Shown: positions 45,583 through 54,967, counted from the first letter of the stretch. The stretch is 64,000 bases of DNA from Sphingomonas caeni (GCF_026013415.1 NZ_JAPDOK010000001.1:1-64000), one strand, 5' to 3'. Notes: generated by a model not told the origin, from the letters alone. Made by a program: numbers and translations.

Positions 45583-46457
45583 TGCTGGCGGCGCTCCTCC
45601 TCGCGATCGCGCCGCCCCAGCCAGCGCCGATCATCTGCAACGAGACCTTCCGCGACTTGCCCCGCCACCGCGACGTGAAAGTGCGCATCCGCGTGCCTCC
45701 GGGGTCCGGCACCGCGCCGGTGATCCTCTACAGCCATGGTCTGGGCGGGACGCTCGACACGGGGACGCACTGGGTGGAGGCCTGGGCGGCGGCGGGTTTT
45801 TTCGTCGTCAATATCGACCATCCGGGCAGCGATGCGCGCGCGGTGGAAAAGGATGGACCCGCCGCCGCCTCAACGCCCGCCGAACTGCTCCAGCGCGCTT
45901 ATGACGTGTCGTTCGTGCTCGATGCGCTGGCGGAACGGGCGAAGGCGAAAGGCTGCCAGCTCGACCGCGCCGACCTGAATCATGTCGGTATGGCCGGGCA
46001 CAGCTTCGGCGCCGAACTGACCTTCGCGGTCGCCGGCCAAAGCTTCGGCGGCAAGCGCGCCGAACTCCGTGAGCCGCGGATCGACGCCGCGATCGGCCTC
46101 AGCGCCGCCCCACCGCTCGCGCATGTGATCAGCGACAAGGCATCGTATCGGTTCGTCACCATCCCCGTCATGACCGTCGCCGGATCCCGCGACTTCGTAC
46201 CGCTTACCGTCACCCGTCCCCGCGACCGCATCCGCCCCTTCCACGCGATGCCGCCGGGCGGCAAATATCTGCTCTGGTTGGACGGCGCGAGCCACTCGAA
46301 CACCGATGGCTGGGGGATGCCGCGCATCCATCCCATCGTGATCCGCGCGACGACCCTTTTCTGGCGCTGGACACTGATGGGCGACACCGGCGCCAAGGCC
46401 GAGCTCGACGCCGGTGACCCGGCGCTCGGCCCCAAGGATCGCTTCGAGGTGCGGTGA
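45582..46457 (+). CDS. Secreted alpha/beta hydrolase (tandem copy 2)
   Basis: The 291-residue product starts at GTG 45582, overlapping the stop of copy 1 by one base (TAGTG). It has a short hydrophobic leader (LAALLLAIAPPQ), VILYSHGLGGTLDTG, the nucleophile elbow GMAGHSFGAEL and LDGASHSNTDG with the likely catalytic histidine. The C-terminal TTLFWRWTLMGDTGAK matches copy 1 almost exactly, while the cap region (residues about 95-140) differs most, suggesting changed substrate range after duplication. It is the end of a three-gene operon. Confidence 0.82.
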   Translation: MLAALLLAIAPPQPAPIICNETFRDLPRHRDVKVRIRVPPGSGTAPVILYSHGLGGTLDTGTHWVEAWAAAGFFVVNIDHPGSDARAVEKDGPAAASTPAELLQRAYDVSFVLDALAERAKAKGCQLDRADLNHVGMAGHSFGAELTFAVAGQSFGGKRAELREPRIDAAIGLSAAPPLAHVISDKASYRFVTIPVMTVAGSRDFVPLTVTRPRDRIRPFHAMPPGGKYLLWLDGASHSNTDGWGMPRIHPIVIRATTLFWRWTLMGDTGAKAELDAGDPALGPKDRFEVR

Positions 46458-46466
46458 CATTCCCCG

Positions 46467-46494
46467 TTGCTTCCCCGTGCTTTACGGCTAGGGT
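46467..46494 (+). promoter_or_regulatory. Putative promoter of the PAS kinase operon
   Basis: TTGCTT (46467-46472) and GCTAGGGT (46487-46494) are separated by 14 bp, matching the local housekeeping-promoter pattern. The box ends nine bases before ATG 46504, leaving almost no leader. Confidence 0.45.
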
Positions 46495-46503
46495 CCTGCG
46501 CCA

Positions 46504-48660
46504 ATGCGGCCGCCGAACGATCAGGAGAGCGTCGAAGCGCCGCTGCCGGCGGGCGAGGACGAGTTCCGCCTGATCGCCGACAGCGCACCCGTTGCCGTGT
46601 GGGTGACCCGGCTCGACCGCCATCGCAGCTTCGTCAACCGCGCCTATGTCGCGTTTCTCGGCGTCTCCTATCAGGAGGCGCTCGATTTCGACTGGCGCCA
46701 GATCATCCACCCCGACGATGCCGCCCGCGTGATGCAGGAATCGATCGCGGGCGAGGCGCGCCTCGAGACCTTCGAATTGCAGGGCCGCTATCGCCGCCAT
46801 GACGGCGTGTGGCGCTGGCTCCATTCGACCTCGCAGCCGCGCTGGGATGCCGAGGGGCGGCATATCGGTTTCATCGGCGTCGCGCACGACATTACCGAGG
46901 CCAAGGAAGCCGAACTCGCCCTTCGCGAACGCGAGGCGCAGCTCTCGGCTTTCATCAACCAGGCGACCGCGGGGTTCGGCCAAGTCGATCTCGACGCGAA
47001 GTTCACCCTCGTCAACGACCGCTTCTGCGAGATCGCGGGATGGAGCCGCGAGGAGCTGCTCGGCAAGACGATGCTCGACATCACCCATCCTGAGGACGTC
47101 GGCCGCAATCTCGGCATGTTCGAGCGCGCGGTGCGCGAGGGCACGCCCTACACCCACGAGAAGCGCTATGTCCGCAAGGATGGCGGGATCGTGTGGGTCA
47201 ATAATTCGGTCTCGGTGATCCGCCGCCCCGATGGCGAGCCGTTCGGGGTGCTCGCGGTGACCCTCGACGTCACCGAGCGCAAGCGCGACGAGGAATCGCT
47301 GCGCAAGGGCGAGGAGACGTTGCGCCTCGCGATCGAGGGCGCGGGCATGGCGACCTGGGAACTCGATCTCACGACGATGGAAGGCGCCTGGTCCCCCAAC
47401 CGCTTCGACCTGCTCGGCCTCAGGCGCACGCAAGACCTGCGCGGCACCGTCGACGACTGGCTCGACCGGGTCGTGCTCGACGATCGCGAGCGGCTGCGCG
47501 ATGCCGCCTATCGCTGCTTCCGCCACGGCATCCCCTATACGATCGAGTACCGCATCCGCCGCGCCGACAATGGCGAGGAGCGCTGGCTCCAGAGCCATGG
47601 CAGCCGCGTGTCGGACAGCATGGGCGGGCCGCGGCGCTTCGTCGGCGTCTCGTTCGATATTACCGAGCGCAAGCGCGCCGAGGAGGATCTGCGCGAGAGC
47701 GAGAGCCGCTTCCGCACCATCTTCGAACAGGCCAACGACTTCCTGATCACCACCACGCTCGACCAGCGCATCACCCAGGTGAATCCCGCGGTCCTGACCG
47801 CGCTGGGCTATGCGGAAGATGAGGTGGTCGGCCGGCCCGTCAGCGATTTCATGGACCCGGACCAGTTCGAGATCAGCCGCGCCGCGGTCGCGCAGAAGCT
47901 GGCCGAAGGCGGCACGACCCGCCTCACGCTGCAGGTCCGCGCCAAGGACGGGCGCGAGCTGATCTGGGAAACCAATTCGAGGCTGACCACCGACGAGGCG
48001 GGCAACCCGACCGGGCTCCACGCGATCGGCCGCGACATGACCCAGGCCAAGCGCGACGAGGCGCATCTCCGCCTGCTGATCGACGAGCTCAACCACCGCG
48101 TGAAGAATACGCTGGCGATCGTCCAGGGCATCGCCCAGCAGACCTTCAAGGCAGGGGTCGAACCGGTCGCGGCGCGGCACGCGTTCGAGGGGCGGCTGAC
48201 CGCGCTTTCGGAAGCGCACAATCTGCTGACTCGCGAGCATTGGTCGGCGGTCTCGATGGCGCAGATTATCGGCGACGCGGTGCGGCCGCATGGCGGGGAT
48301 GCCGGGCGCTTCGAACTCGACGGCCCCGATCTGCCGATCGCGCCCAAGACCGCGATCAGCCTGGCGCTGGCGATCCACGAGCTGGCGACCAACGCGGTCA
48401 AGCACGGCGCGCTGTCCCTTCCCGAGGGCAATGTCGCGATCCGCTGGTCGAAGGCGGGGACGCGCGACGCGCCGCGGCTGTCGCTGATCTGGACCGAGCG
48501 CGGCGGGCCGCCGGTGGTGGTGCCGGGCAAGCGCGGGTTCGGCACGCGGATGATCGAGCGCGGGCTCGCCGCCGAACTGGGCGGGAGCGTGAAGATCGAA
48601 TTCGCCCCTGGCGGGCTGGTGTGCGTGGTCGATGCGCCGTTGCCGGAGGCAGGCGGATGA
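46504..48660 (+). CDS. Multi-PAS sensor kinase of the HWE/HisKA_2 family
   Basis: This 718-residue soluble protein has four PAS domains in series (starting near residues 20, 145, 275 and 400; for example SVIRRPDGEPFGVLAVTLDVTER and SFDITERKRAEEDL at PAC ends), then a kinase with LIDELNHRVKNTLAIVQGI as the H-box, AIHELATNAVKHGAL as N-box and a W-x-E motif in LIWTERGG. This is the HWE/HisKA_2 pattern common in alphaproteobacteria, often linked to light, redox or general stress control. No membrane helix is present. The receiver gene overlaps its stop (ATGA). Confidence 0.92.
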   Translation: MRPPNDQESVEAPLPAGEDEFRLIADSAPVAVWVTRLDRHRSFVNRAYVAFLGVSYQEALDFDWRQIIHPDDAARVMQESIAGEARLETFELQGRYRRHDGVWRWLHSTSQPRWDAEGRHIGFIGVAHDITEAKEAELALREREAQLSAFINQATAGFGQVDLDAKFTLVNDRFCEIAGWSREELLGKTMLDITHPEDVGRNLGMFERAVREGTPYTHEKRYVRKDGGIVWVNNSVSVIRRPDGEPFGVLAVTLDVTERKRDEESLRKGEETLRLAIEGAGMATWELDLTTMEGAWSPNRFDLLGLRRTQDLRGTVDDWLDRVVLDDRERLRDAAYRCFRHGIPYTIEYRIRRADNGEERWLQSHGSRVSDSMGGPRRFVGVSFDITERKRAEEDLRESESRFRTIFEQANDFLITTTLDQRITQVNPAVLTALGYAEDEVVGRPVSDFMDPDQFEISRAAVAQKLAEGGTTRLTLQVRAKDGRELIWETNSRLTTDEAGNPTGLHAIGRDMTQAKRDEAHLRLLIDELNHRVKNTLAIVQGIAQQTFKAGVEPVAARHAFEGRLTALSEAHNLLTREHWSAVSMAQIIGDAVRPHGGDAGRFELDGPDLPIAPKTAISLALAIHELATNAVKHGALSLPEGNVAIRWSKAGTRDAPRLSLIWTERGGPPVVVPGKRGFGTRMIERGLAAELGGSVKIEFAPGGLVCVVDAPLPEAGG

Positions 48661-49013
48661 TCGAGTTCGAGGGCGTGCGCGTGCTGGTGGTCGAGGACGA
48701 GCCGGTGGTGGCGATGTGCCTCGAGGATATCCTCGAAGGGCTGGGCTGCGTGACGATCGGCCCTGCGAGCCGGCTCGCCGAGGGGCTGGCGCTGGCCGAG
48801 AACGAGCCGATCGACGTCGCCATCCTCGATATCAATCTGGGCGGCGAATGGAGCACGCGCATCGCCGAGGCGCTACGCGCCCGCGGCGTGCCCTTCGCCT
48901 TTGCGAGCGGTTATGGCACCTGCCCCGAGGGGTTCGACGGCCCGCCGATGATCGAGAAGCCCTATCGCGAGGCCGAGGTGATCGGGACGCTCAGGGAGCT
49001 GCTGCCGCCCTGA
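48657..49013 (+). CDS. Single-domain response regulator
   Basis: The 118-residue product is a lone receiver: RVLVVEDEPVVAMCLED, phospho-acceptor Asp in AILDINLGGEWS, FASGYGT and Lys in MIEKPYREAEV. The FATGY-like motif (FASGYG) places it in the FAT GUY group of receivers that partner HWE/HisKA_2 kinases in alphaproteobacteria. ATG 48657 overlaps the kinase stop by four bases, so the two form a phosphorelay module without an output domain. Confidence 0.9.
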   Translation: MIEFEGVRVLVVEDEPVVAMCLEDILEGLGCVTIGPASRLAEGLALAENEPIDVAILDINLGGEWSTRIAEALRARGVPFAFASGYGTCPEGFDGPPMIEKPYREAEVIGTLRELLPP

Positions 49014-49104
49014 AGGCAAAATAGCGCCGGACCTGCCTCAATTTTTCGCGATCATTGTCCCTATCCGTGGTAGTATCTCCAAATTGCCCGGGGGAGAGCG
49101 ACAC

Positions 49105-51006
49105 ATGCCTGCAGTCAGCGCACGCAACGGCAGCCTAACCGTCAAAGCCTATTCGGGCGATGCCAAGACCCTGCTTGCGTTCAACCTCGAAACATCTGCC
49201 TCGCGGCGGCGGCTGGCCGGCTTTACCGTGCTGATCGCGCCGCCCGGTGTTCCTGCTTACTATATGCAGAACGATCTCAAATTCGAGCATCCCGAAAAGC
49301 ACGCTCAGGATAGTTTCGAATCGCCGTTCGCGACGATCAACGCCCCGATCCACAAATTCCGCTGGCTGCACGTGCCGGGTGCGATCCACCAGGGCGGCGC
49401 GCCGGTGTTCGGGACCTATCGCTACTCGGTGACGCCACGCTATTTCGATGCGAACCAGGCGCTGCTGCCGATCGATCCGGCCCTGACCGCGGCGGTCGAT
49501 GTCGAGGTCGGCCCGTTCGTGCGCGGCCGGCTCAAGCTGGGCTTCACCCGCGGCTTCGTCCAGTCGCAGGCATTCGTCCGGCATTTCGGCGACAAGATGG
49601 TGATCCAGAAGCGCGGCGCCGAGCTGCTGTTCGACACCGGCGAGATCGCGGGCAGCAACGCCAAGGGCGAATCCTATAGCTTCGCGCAGGAATATGCATG
49701 GCTGGGCTTCACCGCGCGCGAACGCATCTTCGAGCTGGTCCAGCAAGTGCTCGACGATCCCGCGCTGACGCTCGACCTCTTCGCCTACGACCTGCGGGAG
49801 CCCGATTTCATGAAAGCGCTGATCGCGCTGGGCAAGCAGGGCCGCGCACGGATCATCCTCGACGATGCCGCGCTGCATCACAACAAGACCGAGCCGGAGG
49901 CCGAGGACGAATTCGAGGCGCTGTTTGCCAAGGCGGCGACCGGCGCTGCGGCGATCAAGCGCGGGCATTTCGGCCGCTATTCGCACGACAAGATCATCAT
50001 CATCCGCGACAAGGCGGCACCCCATACCGCACACCGCGTGCTGACGGGCTCGACCAATTTCGCGATCACCGGGTTCTACGTGAATTCGAACCATGTCCTC
50101 GTCTTCGAGGATCCCGGCGTCGCCGCGCTCTACGCGCGCCTGTTCGACGAAAGCTGGGGAAGCGATTGCGATCCGGGGCGATTCATTGCCTCGGCGCTCG
50201 GCACCGGGCGGTTCGAATTCTCGGGCCAGGGCCTGCCCGACTTTTCGGTCACCTTCTCGCCGCACAGCCCGAAATTCGCGGGCGAGGTGCTCCAGGCCGT
50301 CATCGATCGCATCGCCGCCGAGGAAAATGCCGAGGCCGGGCGCGGCAGCGTGTTGTTCGCGGTGATGGAGCTGGGAGGGCCGATCAAGCCCGGGTCGACA
50401 CCGGCCGTCATCGCCAAAAAGAAGAAGGACAATCCGGTCTACGCCGCGATCAACGCGCTGCATGGCCGGCAGAAAGTGTTCAGCTATGGCATCTCCGACA
50501 ATCCCGAGGGCATCTCGCTCTATCCGGTGGGATCGACCGAGGGGGTGATCGTAACGGGCAAGCCCGGCAAGACGCGGCTGCCCCCGCCCTTCTCGCAAGT
50601 ACCGGGCATCGGCATGGGGCACCAGGTCCATCACAAGTTCGTCGTCTGCGGCTTCAACGGGCCGGACCCGGTGACGGTTTGCGGCTCCTCGAACCTCGCG
50701 CTGGGCGGCGAAGGCGCGAACGGCGACAATCTGCTGGTCATTCGCGACGAGGATGTCGCCACTGCCTTCGCGATCGAGGCGCTGGCGCTGGTCGATCACT
50801 TCAACTTCCTCAACAATCTCGCCGAGAAGAAAGCGGCGGCAGGCGAGCCGCAGGCACCTGGCGCACCTTCGGCAGCGCTTGCCGAACCGCGGCGCGACGC
50901 GGCGACGGCGGCCGGCTGGTTTCTGGGGACAACCGATGCCTGGTCGAAGAAATTCTTCGATCCCAAGGACCTGCATTGCATGGATCGGGTGCTCTTCGCG
51001 GTCTGA
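49105..51006 (+). CDS. Phospholipase D-fold protein with two HKD-like sites
   Basis: The 633-residue protein has two PLD-type half sites: HDK (294-296) followed by GSTN (315-318), and HHK (509-511) followed by GSSN (527-530). In the first the Asp comes five rather than four residues after Lys; in the second the expected Asp is missing. About 200 residues of unknown fold precede the first site. There is no signal peptide, so it probably acts in the cytoplasm. The ATG at 49105 has a GGGGAGAG site upstream. Substrate could be lipid, nucleic acid or another phosphodiester; stand-alone PLD proteins occur in some defence systems but no such partner is adjacent. Confidence 0.8.
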   Translation: MPAVSARNGSLTVKAYSGDAKTLLAFNLETSASRRRLAGFTVLIAPPGVPAYYMQNDLKFEHPEKHAQDSFESPFATINAPIHKFRWLHVPGAIHQGGAPVFGTYRYSVTPRYFDANQALLPIDPALTAAVDVEVGPFVRGRLKLGFTRGFVQSQAFVRHFGDKMVIQKRGAELLFDTGEIAGSNAKGESYSFAQEYAWLGFTARERIFELVQQVLDDPALTLDLFAYDLREPDFMKALIALGKQGRARIILDDAALHHNKTEPEAEDEFEALFAKAATGAAAIKRGHFGRYSHDKIIIIRDKAAPHTAHRVLTGSTNFAITGFYVNSNHVLVFEDPGVAALYARLFDESWGSDCDPGRFIASALGTGRFEFSGQGLPDFSVTFSPHSPKFAGEVLQAVIDRIAAEENAEAGRGSVLFAVMELGGPIKPGSTPAVIAKKKKDNPVYAAINALHGRQKVFSYGISDNPEGISLYPVGSTEGVIVTGKPGKTRLPPPFSQVPGIGMGHQVHHKFVVCGFNGPDPVTVCGSSNLALGGEGANGDNLLVIRDEDVATAFAIEALALVDHFNFLNNLAEKKAAAGEPQAPGAPSAALAEPRRDAATAAGWFLGTTDAWSKKFFDPKDLHCMDRVLFAV

Positions 51007-51015
51007 CCGGCAGCG

Positions 51016-52344
51016 TCAGTGAAGTTTCAGCCGCGGGCGGATCACCGAATTCACCTGCCCGATCACGATCAGCACGAGCGCGCGCGGCCAGCCATGCACC
51101 GCGAACAAATGCATCCGGTAGAGCGAGGTATAGACGAAGCGCGCGAGGCGACCCTCGATCGCCATCTTGCCGCCGATCAGATTGCCCATCAGGCTGCCGA
51201 CGGTCGAGAAGCGGCTGAGCGACACGAGCGAGCCGTGATCGTGATAGACGAAGGGCCGGAGCGGCCTGCCCGTCATCAGCGCATTGAGGTTCACGAAGAC
51301 GGTGGCCGCCATCTGGTGGGCGGCCTGGGCGCGGGGCGGGATCGGGCGCTCGGCGCCTTCGGGCAGGTAGAAGCTGCAATCGCCCATCGCGAAGATGCGG
51401 TCGTCGCGGCTGGTCTGGAGCGTGGGGCGGACCACGAGCTGGTTGTTGCGGGTGGTTTCGAGCCCGCCGATGTTCGCGAGCAGATCGGCGCCCTTCACCC
51501 CCGCCGCCCAGATCTGGAGGTCGCCCTCGATACGCTCGCCTTCCGACGTGACCAGCGCGCCCCCCACCGCCTCGGTGACTTTCACGCCGGTGTGCACGCG
51601 GACGCCAAGGGCCTCGAGCTCGTCGTGCGCGGCCTGGGCGAGCCGTTCGGGGAGCGCGGGGAGGATGCGCGGGCCGGCCTCGACCAAACTCACTTCGAGG
51701 CGGCTCTCGTCGAACACTTCGAGGCCGTAGTGGCGCAGCGCCGCGGCCGCGTTGAACAGTTCGGCGGCGAGTTCGACGCCGGTAGCGCCGCCGCCGACGA
51801 TGGTGATGCGGACATGCGCGTCCGAGACGGGATCGGTGCTCATCCTGCGCGAGACGCGCAGGCAGTGGTTGAGCAGCCGCTGGCGGAAGCGGTCGGCCTG
51901 GGCGCGGCTGTCGAGGAACAGGCAGTGCTCGCGCACGCCCGGCGTGCCGAAATCGTTGGTGACCGATCCGATCGCGAGGACGAGATAATCGTAGCGGATC
52001 GCGTGCGCCCCCATCAGCTCGGTGCCATCCTCGTCGAGCAACGGCGCGACGATCACTTCGCGCTTGTCGCGGTCGATGCTGGCGAGCGAGCCGAAGAAAT
52101 AGCGATAGCGCCAGCGGTGGCAGTGGTTGCGGTAGCCGACCTCGTCGAGATTGGCGTCGAGCGATCCCGCCGCGACTTCGTGGAGCAGGGGCTTCCAGAT
52201 ATGGGTGCGGTTGCGCTCGATCAGGATGATGTCGTGATGCTTGCGGCCGTAACGCGCGCCGAGCTTGCGGACGAGTTCGAGCCCCGCGGCGCCGCCGCCC
52301 ACCACGACGATCTGGGTCTTCCGCTCCGCCCCCGCGCCCTGCAC
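51016..52344 (-). CDS. ndh: Type II NADH dehydrogenase (NDH-2)
   Basis: The 442-residue flavoprotein has the FAD motif IVVVGGGAAGLELVRKL, the NAD motif ITIVGGGATGVELAAEL, IWAAGVKGADL and AMGDCSFY, in the order seen in NDH-2. It oxidises NADH and reduces quinone without proton pumping. The C-terminus has weakly amphipathic segments (HLFAVHGWPRALVLIVIGQ) that would bind the membrane. It converges on the PLD gene with nine bases between stops and ends the glmS transcription unit, which starts two bases after its own 5' end. Confidence 0.9.
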   Translation of the reverse strand: MQGAGAERKTQIVVVGGGAAGLELVRKLGARYGRKHHDIILIERNRTHIWKPLLHEVAAGSLDANLDEVGYRNHCHRWRYRYFFGSLASIDRDKREVIVAPLLDEDGTELMGAHAIRYDYLVLAIGSVTNDFGTPGVREHCLFLDSRAQADRFRQRLLNHCLRVSRRMSTDPVSDAHVRITIVGGGATGVELAAELFNAAAALRHYGLEVFDESRLEVSLVEAGPRILPALPERLAQAAHDELEALGVRVHTGVKVTEAVGGALVTSEGERIEGDLQIWAAGVKGADLLANIGGLETTRNNQLVVRPTLQTSRDDRIFAMGDCSFYLPEGAERPIPPRAQAAHQMAATVFVNLNALMTGRPLRPFVYHDHGSLVSLSRFSTVGSLMGNLIGGKMAIEGRLARFVYTSLYRMHLFAVHGWPRALVLIVIGQVNSVIRPRLKLH

Positions 52345-52346
52345 CG

Positions 52347-54170
52347 CTATTCGACCGTCACGGACTTGGCGAGGTTGCGCGGCTGATCGACATCGGTGCC
52401 CTTGGCGACCGCGACATGATAGGCGAGCAGCTGGACCGGCACCGCATAGACGAGCGGGGCGATCAGCGGGTGGACGCTGGGCATCTCGATCACCGCCTCG
52501 GCATCGTCGCCCGCGAGCGCGAGGCCTTCCTTGTCGGAGATCAGCACGACGCGCGCGCCGCGGGCCTTCGCTTCCTGCATGTTGCTCACGGTCTTGTCGA
52601 ACAGCGGGCCCGAGGGGGCGATGACGATCAGCGGCACGCTATCGTCGATCAGCGCGATCGGCCCATGCTTCATCTCGCCCGAGGCATAGCCTTCGGCGTG
52701 GATGTACGAGATTTCCTTGAGCTTGAGCGCACCTTCGAGCGCGAGCGGATAGTCGGGGCCGCGGCCGAGATAGAGCACGTCGCGCGCCTCGGCGATCCTG
52801 GGGGCGAGCGCCTGGATCTCCTCGTCGTGCGCGAGCGCGGCGTTGATGCAGGCTGGGGCCTCGATCAGATGGCGGACGATCTCGCGTTCCTCGCTGGGGG
52901 GCAGCAGCCCCTTGGCGCGGGCGAGGTTGACCGAGAGCGCGGCCATCACCGCGAGCTGGCAGGTGAAGGCCTTGGTGGATGCGACGCCGATCTCGGGGCC
53001 GGCATGCGTCGAGAGGAGCAGATCGACCTCGCGCGCCATCGAGCTGGTGGGGACGTTGATGATGCCAGCGGTGGTGACGCCCGAGGCCTTCATGTGGCGG
53101 AGCGCCGCGAGCGTGTCGGCGGTCTCGCCCGACTGGCTGACGACGACACCGAGCGTGTGCGGGAGGAGGATCGGGTCGCGGTAGCGGAACTCCGACGCGA
53201 CATCGACTTCGACGGGCAGGCGGGCGAAGCGCTCGATCCAGTATTTGCCGATCATGCCCACATACGACGCGGTGCCGCAGGCGACGATCACGACGCGCTC
53301 GATCTTCGACAGGTCGAAATCCATGTCGGGAAGCGCGACCATCTGCTCGACCGGACGGATATACGAGCGCAGCGTCTGGGCGACGACGACCGGCTGCTCG
53401 TAAATCTCCTTGAGCATGAAATGCGGGTAATTGCCCTTCTCGATCACCTCGACGGTGGCGCCCGAATCCACCACGGGCCGCGTGACCGGATTATTCTCGC
53501 GGTCGAAGATCTCGATCTTCTCACGGGTCACGGTGGCCCAGTCGCCCTCTTCGAGATAGGCGATGCGGCGGGTGAGCGGGGCGAGCGCATGGGCGTCGGA
53601 GCCCAGATAATTCTCGCCCTCGCCATAGCCGACCGTGAGCGGCGCGCCGAGGCGGGCACCGATCAGCAGGTCAGGCTCGTTGCGGAACAGGAAGGCGATC
53701 GCGAAGGCGCCGTGGAGCCGCGGGAGGATGTTCGCCACCGCATCCTTGGGGGCGAAACCGCGCTTGAGCTCGCGGTCGACGAGGTGCGCGACGACTTCGG
53801 TATCGGTCTGGCTCTTGAACTCGCGGCCATCGGCGATGAGTTCGTCGCGCAGCGGCTTAAAATTCTCGATGATGCCGTTGTGGACGATCGTCACGTCGCC
53901 GACGATATGCGGATGTGCATTGTCCTCGGTCGGCGCGCCGTGCGTCGCCCAGCGGGTGTGGGCGATGCCGATCCTGCCCGGCAGCGGGTGCTCGGCGAGG
54001 CGCGCGCCAAGATTGGCGAGCTTGCCCTCGGCGCGGCGGCGGTCGATCTCGCCGTCATGGAGCGTCGCGATGCCGGCGCTGTCATAGCCGCGATATTCGA
54101 GCCGCTTGAGCCCGTCGAACAGCCGCTGCGCGACGTCGCTGGTGCCAAGGATTCCGACAATTCCGCACAT
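52347..54170 (-). CDS. glmS: Glutamine-fructose-6-phosphate aminotransferase
   Basis: This 607-residue enzyme starts CGIVGILG after Met, leaving Cys2 as the N-terminal glutaminase nucleophile, and contains RLEYRGYDSAGIA, HTRWATHG, then two SIS domains (SQSGETADTLAAL, LGRGPDYPLALEGALKLKEIS) and the C-terminal NLAKSVTVE. It makes glucosamine-6-P, the first step to UDP-GlcNAc. ATG 54170 has AAGGA nine bases upstream. No glmS ribozyme is expected in this group and none is seen. Its neighbour glmU lies two small genes upstream. Confidence 0.97.
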   Translation of the reverse strand: MCGIVGILGTSDVAQRLFDGLKRLEYRGYDSAGIATLHDGEIDRRRAEGKLANLGARLAEHPLPGRIGIAHTRWATHGAPTEDNAHPHIVGDVTIVHNGIIENFKPLRDELIADGREFKSQTDTEVVAHLVDRELKRGFAPKDAVANILPRLHGAFAIAFLFRNEPDLLIGARLGAPLTVGYGEGENYLGSDAHALAPLTRRIAYLEEGDWATVTREKIEIFDRENNPVTRPVVDSGATVEVIEKGNYPHFMLKEIYEQPVVVAQTLRSYIRPVEQMVALPDMDFDLSKIERVVIVACGTASYVGMIGKYWIERFARLPVEVDVASEFRYRDPILLPHTLGVVVSQSGETADTLAALRHMKASGVTTAGIINVPTSSMAREVDLLLSTHAGPEIGVASTKAFTCQLAVMAALSVNLARAKGLLPPSEEREIVRHLIEAPACINAALAHDEEIQALAPRIAEARDVLYLGRGPDYPLALEGALKLKEISYIHAEGYASGEMKHGPIALIDDSVPLIVIAPSGPLFDKTVSNMQEAKARGARVVLISDKEGLALAGDDAEAVIEMPSVHPLIAPLVYAVPVQLLAYHVAVAKGTDVDQPRNLAKSVTVE

Positions 54171-54195
54171 GCTGTGTAATCCTTGCGTTCGGCGA

Positions 54196-54627
54196 TCAGC
54201 CGAGAATTTCGATCTGGGAGGGAAGGTCGATATCCATCCGGGTCTGGTAGTAATTGCCGCCGTCACGCTTCGGGATGGCAACGCGGCGGACGACGCCGGT
54301 CACGCGGATCCGCTTGCCCTTCATCGTATCGACCGGGTGCCCGCCAAACTTGGCCTTCATCGCATTGATCGCCTCCGAATGCAGCTCGGCGCTGAAATTG
54401 GCGGGATTGCGATAATCGGCTTCCGAATTGAGATAGACGTTGAACCCGCCTTCGCCGGTCGAGGCGACGACGAATTCGATGGTTCCCTTGACTTCGCCGC
54501 TCGGCGACGCGGCCGCCGCAGCGATCGCTTGCGCCGGCGTCATCGCCACCGCCTGAGCGATCACCGGCGAGGCCAATGCCAGCGCCGCGACCGAAATTGC
54601 GATCCGCATCAGATTGACCTTTCCCAT
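54196..54627 (-). CDS. Exported small protein, unknown function
   Basis: The 143-residue product has a signal peptide (AISVAALALASPVIAQ) and a compact remainder rich in beta strands: VKGTIEFVVASTGEGGFNVYLNSE, then DTMKGKRIRVTGVVRR and DLPSQIEIL, which looks like an OB-fold nucleic-acid/oligosaccharide-binding shape. ATG 54627 has GGAGGGGAG upstream; ATG 54609 is an alternative. It lies between glmU and glmS. A link to cell-wall precursor metabolism is only suggested by position. Confidence 0.7.
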   Translation of the reverse strand: MGKVNLMRIAISVAALALASPVIAQAVAMTPAQAIAAAAASPSGEVKGTIEFVVASTGEGGFNVYLNSEADYRNPANFSAELHSEAINAMKAKFGGHPVDTMKGKRIRVTGVVRRVAIPKRDGGNYYQTRMDIDLPSQIEILG

Positions 54628-54649
54628 CCGAATGAAGCTCCCCTCCGCC

Positions 54650-54967
54650 TCAGTGCGGAAATTTGGTGTCGATGAACTGGATGGTGAAATCCCACGGATT
54701 GGGCTCGAAGCCGTTCGCGGCGATGAACTTCGGGCGCCCCTTCTCCCACAGCTCGCGCAGCGCGCCCTGCATCCCCGCCGGGAAGTTCATCCGCGCCACC
54801 ACCATCTCGCGCCAGCTGCCGGTAAGGCCGAACGCGGCGCGGAGCTTGGGCTCGGCGTTGCGCAACTGCTCGTCATCCTCGGGATCGAGGAAGCCGATCG
54901 CGTCCATCACGTAGCAGTCGAGCAGCCGGAGAAAGGGCTTGCCGTCATAGCGGCTGGGCGTGGTCAT
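54650..54967 (-). CDS. Conserved hypothetical protein in the glmU operon
   Basis: The 105-residue protein has no signal peptide, membrane helix or motif I can name. It has an acidic N-terminal half (AIGFLDPEDDEQLRNAEPKL) and a tryptophan-containing C-terminal part (NPWDFTIQFIDTKFPH). ATG 54967 overlaps the glmU stop (ATGA), so it is translated with glmU. Coding character agrees with its neighbours in codon use. Confidence 0.75.
   Translation of the reverse strand: MTTPSRYDGKPFLRLLDCYVMDAIGFLDPEDDEQLRNAEPKLRAAFGLTGSWREMVVARMNFPAGMQGALRELWEKGRPKFIAANGFEPNPWDFTIQFIDTKFPH

Noticed and set aside
46210..48405. 731-codon open frame opposite the PAS kinase and second hydrolase
   Set aside because: It spans two real genes on the other strand, is biased to D, R and A and has no domain.
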